From Candidatus Gastranaerophilales bacterium (GTDB lineage: Bacteria > Cyanobacteriota > Vampirovibrionia > Gastranaerophilales > CAJFVJ01), in the NCBI GenBank assembly GCA_028694275.1, contig JAQUTS010000070.1:1-8737 (forward strand): DNA of 8,737 bases. Direction: 5' to 3'. The notes below the pieces were generated by a model. That model was not told the origin of the DNA. It saw nothing but the letters and a program-made list of their open reading frames with translations, and did no database searches. Shown piece after piece: positions 5,288-8,737 of this stretch (position 1 is its first letter; each line of letters starts with the position of its first letter). The position numbers were made by a program, and so were the translations under genes.

Positions 5288-5333
5288 AAAAATAGGGACC
5301 CTTGAGAGAAGTTAAGAATAAGGTGATTTGGGC

Positions 5334-7007
5334 ATGGATTTTAGAGCGCTCCTTCAAAATAGAAATGTCTTAATAGGTATTATAGCAGCAGCAGTGCTGA
5401 TTATAATAATGGCAATAGCTATTCCTGCAATGTCAGGAGGCGGAACAAAAGTAGCAAAAGAACCGGTAATCAACAAGCCGCTTGATTTGCTTACCACAAC
5501 AAATCTCGGTAAAGCAATAGAAATTCAAGCACTTTTGGCAAGAGAAGGAATCTCTGCAGAAAGACGTGATGAGGGTTCAAAATGTACTATTTTTCTGACC
5601 ACTTACACTCAAACACAAAGAGATAGAGCCCTTTTGGCAATTGTTAAAAGCGGATTGATGGATGAGCACGTAGGTCTTGAAGTCTTTGACAAAGGAGATT
5701 TCACCTCAACCAAGCAAGACAAAAAAATCCGTCTGGCAAGAGCCATTAACGGCGAATTGGCAAGACTTATAAGAAGAATCCCTCCTATAGAAAACGCATC
5801 GGTGTTTGTATCCATTCCTGATCCGACATTATTCACTTCTATGCAAAAACCTACAACTGCAACCGTTCAACTTACTGTTCCAAGCGGAGTCAAGCTTGAA
5901 AATGACAAAATCAAAGCTATCCAAAACCTTCTTTTAGGAAGTGTTCAGGATCTTAAAACAGAAAATATATCCATCACCGATACAAACGGAAATGTTTATA
6001 ACAGCATGATAGGCGTTCAAGATAGAATGCAAGATATGACGGAAGAAAATGACCGTTATATGAAAGAAAAAATTCAAGCACAATTAGACAGACTCATCGG
6101 CAAAGGAAACTATGTAGTAACGGTGAGTACTTATTTGAGAGAAGTTCCTGTCGAAAAAAGCAGTATTTTGTATGACCCCGGCAGCCAAGTAGCACTCAAT
6201 GAGCAGAGATTCTCCGAAAATCTTGGCGACCAAAGCAACGACAGAAGTGCCGCCACAAATGCCGTAAGCTCCTATGTTCCATCAGGAATGCCTCAAAACA
6301 ACAATTCTTCTCAAGCAAACAGGAACTACTCCAGAAGTGCAGTAGAATCACAATTTGGAGTTTCAAAAACACAAATTAAAGAATTTGAAGGCCAAGGCAT
6401 CATTCAAGATATTTCTATAGCAGTTACTGTTGACAAAAACTCAATCCCGCTTGATATGACAACTGATGAATTCAAAGAACTCATCGCAAGAGCCGCAAGC
6501 CCAAAAGTTTCTGCACAAAATGTAGAGATAGCATTTTCTGATAATATGAGTCCGTTTTTAGCAGGTGAGAAAACAACTCAATTACCAAAACCCGAAAGCA
6601 GCGGAAACCCATGGTGGTTATTCTTGCTTGTTTCTGTTGCAGGTTTCATCGGAATATTGCTCTTCGCTGATAAAAAAGCGAAATCAGAAGCAGAGAAAAA
6701 CCAAAGAGAAATTGATGATCTAAAATATTACGCAAGACAACAAGCCGATCAATTAGAACAATTCAACCAGGCTACTAATATGATAATGGCTCAACAACAA
6801 GAACTCAGAGAAACTATAACAGAAGAAAGACAAAGAGTTCCGGTTGCCCCTGTTGCAGCTGCCGCAACTCAATCAACACCAACTATGCAAACATCGAGCT
6901 CTGGGTATGAAGATGTTTCTTTCGATGAAATTTCTAATGCTGCTGAAAAATATGATGAAAAAGAGCTTGGAGATTACTTAAAATCCTGGATAGAAAAGGA
7001 TGACTAG
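5334..7007 (+). CDS. fliF: FliF, flagellar MS ring protein
   Basis: FliF forms the inner-membrane MS ring that carries the rod, export gate and C-ring. I start at ATG 5334 because AAGGTG (5320-5325) is 8 bases upstream; an in-frame TTG at 5328 would leave only 2 bases. Length is 557 aa, normal. Transmembrane segment 1 is about residues 11-32. The YscJ/FliF ring domain follows, with LLTTTNLGKAIEIQALLARE (52-71), INGELARLIRRIPPIENASV (138-157) and SIPDPTLF (160-167). The second ring region includes GKGNYVVTVSTYL (256-268). Residues 290-340 are a Ser/Asn-rich variable loop, and transmembrane segment 2 is about 427-444. The cytoplasmic tail has a long charged helix with coiled-coil character (about 446-500), an Ala/Pro/Thr linker, and a final ELGDYLKSWIEKDD (544-557) that matches the FliG-binding tail of FliF with its conserved Trp. 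It is 3 bases from the FliG-position gene. Confidence 0.95.
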   Translation: MDFRALLQNRNVLIGIIAAAVLIIIMAIAIPAMSGGGTKVAKEPVINKPLDLLTTTNLGKAIEIQALLAREGISAERRDEGSKCTIFLTTYTQTQRDRALLAIVKSGLMDEHVGLEVFDKGDFTSTKQDKKIRLARAINGELARLIRRIPPIENASVFVSIPDPTLFTSMQKPTTATVQLTVPSGVKLENDKIKAIQNLLLGSVQDLKTENISITDTNGNVYNSMIGVQDRMQDMTEENDRYMKEKIQAQLDRLIGKGNYVVTVSTYLREVPVEKSSILYDPGSQVALNEQRFSENLGDQSNDRSAATNAVSSYVPSGMPQNNNSSQANRNYSRSAVESQFGVSKTQIKEFEGQGIIQDISIAVTVDKNSIPLDMTTDEFKELIARAASPKVSAQNVEIAFSDNMSPFLAGEKTTQLPKPESSGNPWWLFLLVSVAGFIGILLFADKKAKSEAEKNQREIDDLKYYARQQADQLEQFNQATNMIMAQQQELRETITEERQRVPVAPVAAAATQSTPTMQTSSSGYEDVSFDEISNAAEKYDEKELGDYLKSWIEKDD

Positions 7008-7010
7008 CCT

Positions 7011-7997
7011 ATGGCAATAGCCGGTTTCAACCCTGATGATTTTGCAAAAAGTTTAACCGAGCAGGCAAAAGAAGTTGTGCCTGCTGATTTGCCGCAAGAA
7101 GAAAAAGATTTTATTGCAAATATCCTGTACCGTTTTTGCAAACTTGCAGGTGATGCTCTCATCAATGATACAGGTGTTGCCCTAAATGCCCAACAAGCCT
7201 CAATCATCACACAGTTTATCGGGGAGTGGACTTTTCACAAAAGTATTGACCTCATCCGCTCAGGAATCCCGATTGATAAACGTGATCCTATTCTTCAAAA
7301 AATAGCCTTTGCTGTTTTTGAGGAATCAAGAGCTGTAATTGTGGCCAATACAGAACAAGATGAAGCCATTGCAAAAGTCGAGCACGCAGTAGGAATTGCC
7401 TATCAAGAAGCTCTTGAAGAAATGAAAAAACAGCATCAACTGGATGATGACATTGCCGAAAAAGCAAAAACAGAATCAAACATCGACAGAATGGCAGAAC
7501 AAGCCAGAGAAGAAGCACCACCGCAACAGCAACAACAATCGGCACACAATCCGCAACAAACAGCTGCGAGTGCCGAAGATAAAAACGCACGAAAACTATT
7601 ACGACTCGCCGCAATAGCACTGCTTTTGAAAAAGATGAGCAGTAAGCACGCCGGCGAAATTCTGCAAAAACTTAATGAAAGAGAAGCAAAAGCTATTTCT
7701 TCTTATATGCAGATAGACGGACTTGAGGAGGCCTTTGATATGAATACAATTAAAAACCACATGCAAGAGTTCTTGCTCACAATACCGCAAGAAGCACAAG
7801 CATTCACCGAAAAACAAAAAAGACAAAAATACACAGAACTCACCAAAAGTGTTCCACAAGAAGAACTTGATGCAATACTTAGACCTGAGCGTTCAAAAGT
7901 AAAAGATTCAATAGAAAATGTTAAAAAAGTAAAAGAAATGCCATCAAAAGTATCAAATATTGTACTGGAATACTTGAAGGAAAAAACCCTTAAATAA
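7011..7997 (+). CDS. FliG-position protein of unusual architecture (single FliG/MgtE-N-like motif)
   Basis: This gene sits exactly where fliG belongs, between fliF and fliH, and at 328 aa has FliG's usual length. Start ATG 7011 has AAGGA (6996-7000) 10 bases upstream and lies 3 bases after fliF. Residues 1-165 are helical and charged, with no recognised motif. Residues 168-190 are a Pro/Gln linker containing QQQQQ. Residues 195-235 (RKLLRLAAIALLL, then SSKHAGEILQKLNEREAKAI) resemble the helical pair that opens FliG and MgtE-N/MotE domains (AAxxLxxL..E). The C-terminus, MPSKVSNIVLEYLKEK (310-325), resembles the FliG-binding tail of FliF rather than any part of FliG. The EHPQ motif, the MFxF motif and the charged torque helix are not visible. 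It may be a highly diverged FliG, or an adaptor between FliF and a FliG encoded elsewhere. Translation of fliH is probably coupled to it. Confidence 0.8.
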   Translation: MAIAGFNPDDFAKSLTEQAKEVVPADLPQEEKDFIANILYRFCKLAGDALINDTGVALNAQQASIITQFIGEWTFHKSIDLIRSGIPIDKRDPILQKIAFAVFEESRAVIVANTEQDEAIAKVEHAVGIAYQEALEEMKKQHQLDDDIAEKAKTESNIDRMAEQAREEAPPQQQQQSAHNPQQTAASAEDKNARKLLRLAAIALLLKKMSSKHAGEILQKLNEREAKAISSYMQIDGLEEAFDMNTIKNHMQEFLLTIPQEAQAFTEKQKRQKYTELTKSVPQEELDAILRPERSKVKDSIENVKKVKEMPSKVSNIVLEYLKEKTLK

Positions 7998-7999
7998 TC

Positions 8000-8713
8000 A
8001 TGATTATCAGAAGAAAAAAAGTTCAAACACAGCAACCTGAAACAAAACAAGAGCCCCAAAACCAAAAAGAAGAGGCTCCCAAAACAGCTGCATTGCCAAG
8101 TTATGACATTTTAAATGATATAGATATCGACACAATCGCACAAGAACGCTTCGAAAGACGAAGAGGCGACAGAAGGCGCGGTTACAGAAGAGTAGATGAT
8201 CGAAATCTGATTTCAAGAGCCGAAGAAGAAGCAAAACTCATCAAAGAAAATGCAATGAGAGACGGTTTCAACCAAGGAATGATGATTGGAAAACAGCAGC
8301 TGGAATCACTAAGCAGCATAATTGAAGATTATATGCACGCAAAAGAAGAATCAATTGACTTGATTCAATCTGATTTGGCAGAGCTTTCTTTAAAAATAGC
8401 AGCCAAAATAATCAAAAAAGAGGTCCAAACGGACTCAACCGTAGTGTTAAGTATTATTTCAGACGTCATAAAAGACATAGGACGGGATGAAAAGCACATT
8501 ATCATTAAGGTTCACCCTGATGATACAGATAATATCAGAGAAAATTTACCGAATTTGTTCCCAACATTGCAAACAGAGGCTAAAATAATAATAGAGGCCG
8601 ATGATGACATAGAAACAGGAAGTTGCATAGTGGAAACCAAAAACGGCCTAATCGATGCAAGGTTTACAACCCAGCTCGAAATTCTAGAAAACGCGTTCAA
8701 AGAAAAACTTTAA
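8000..8713 (+). CDS. fliH: FliH, flagellar export ATPase regulator
   Basis: FliH is the stator-like partner that binds FliI and links the export ATPase to the C-ring. ATG 8000 begins 2 bases after the previous stop and lacks a good ribosome binding site, so coupled translation is likely. Length is 237 aa, normal. Residues 1-45 are disordered, rich in Gln, Lys and Glu. Residues 49-68 form a strongly basic patch with RRRGDRRRGYRR. A helical region follows with a GxxxGxxxG run (Gly 89, 93, 97), the characteristic FliH dimer motif. The C-terminal domain has ELSLKIAAKIIKKEV (128-142), IIIKVHPDDTDNI (167-179) and DIETGSCIVETKNGLIDARF (203-222), matching the FliH/YscL/V-ATPase E-type domain with its GxCxVET..G.IDA signature. 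The stop codon overlaps the ribosome binding site of the next gene. Confidence 0.93.
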   Translation: MIIRRKKVQTQQPETKQEPQNQKEEAPKTAALPSYDILNDIDIDTIAQERFERRRGDRRRGYRRVDDRNLISRAEEEAKLIKENAMRDGFNQGMMIGKQQLESLSSIIEDYMHAKEESIDLIQSDLAELSLKIAAKIIKKEVQTDSTVVLSIISDVIKDIGRDEKHIIIKVHPDDTDNIRENLPNLFPTLQTEAKIIIEADDDIETGSCIVETKNGLIDARFTTQLEILENAFKEKL

Positions 8714-8723
8714 GGAGTGAGAC

Positions 8724-8737
8724 TTGGCAAATCAGGG
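8724..8737 (+). CDS. Start of the next gene, probably fliI (only 4 full codons)
   Basis: AAGGAG (8712-8717), formed partly by the fliH stop codon, is followed after 6 bases by TTG 8724, reading Met-Ala-Asn-Gln before the window ends. Spacing and position after fliH make the export ATPase FliI the expected product, but nothing in the visible residues identifies it. A GTG at 8717 would lie inside the binding site and is less likely. Confidence 0.45.

Noticed and set aside
5328..5333. TTG start for FliF two codons upstream
   Set aside because: It would leave only 2 bases after the AAGGTG site; ATG 5334 has an 8-base gap.
7288..8065. Several leftward open frames opposite the FliG-slot gene and fliH
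   Set aside because: They are antisense to genes with coherent proteins, have aberrant Cys/Leu/Phe-rich composition and no start signals.
1..8737. CRISPR arrays, tRNA or rRNA genes, insertion sequences, phage or defence genes
   Set aside because: No spaced direct repeats, cloverleaf, transposase or integrase motifs, or nuclease/toxin signatures were seen on either strand.

Overview
This window is a flagellar basal-body locus from an AT-rich diderm bacterium, with three small hypothetical genes diverging from it. The flagellar proteins are recognisable but strongly diverged from the Salmonella and Bacillus types. Together with the Ala/Pro/Gln-rich, poorly conserved minus-strand proteins, this is compatible with a gut non-photosynthetic cyanobacterial relative (Vampirovibrionia/Melainabacteria, Gastranaerophilales). 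That placement is an impression from sequence style, not a demonstrated assignment.

Layout. Bases 1-1634 carry three leftward genes: the start of a hypothetical gene (1-119), a 300-residue hypothetical protein (347-1249) followed by a clear rho-independent terminator (289-316), and a 93-residue hypothetical protein (1353-1634). The first two share an N-terminal motif and an upstream DNA element, so they look like tandem paralogues. Bases 1635-1900 form a divergent control region with a good extended -10 promoter leftward and weaker promoter candidates rightward. From 1901 to the window end all genes run rightward: two FlgF/FlgG-family rod proteins, flgB, flgC, a soluble lytic transglycosylase, fliE, fliF, a FliG-position protein of unusual architecture, fliH, and the first codons of what should be fliI.

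How they work together. FliF builds the MS ring. FliE joins it to the proximal rod, FlgB, FlgC and the FlgF/FlgG-type proteins build the rod, and the transglycosylase probably opens peptidoglycan for it. FliH (with FliI beyond the edge) belongs to the export ATPase. The gene between fliF and fliH sits where fliG belongs and has about FliG's length, but it shows only one FliG/MgtE-N-like helical motif and none of the FliG torque-domain signatures.

Regulation. The rightward array is probably more than one transcription unit. Candidate promoters precede the first rod gene, the transglycosylase gene and fliF. A 14-base identical element (ATAATTTATATTAG) lies ahead of the last two, and a shortened version precedes the first. 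The 171-base fliE-fliF gap holds three TATAAT boxes exactly 10 bp apart, followed by a predicted three-way-junction RNA close to the fliF start. That leader and the odd FliG-slot protein are the two most interesting items.
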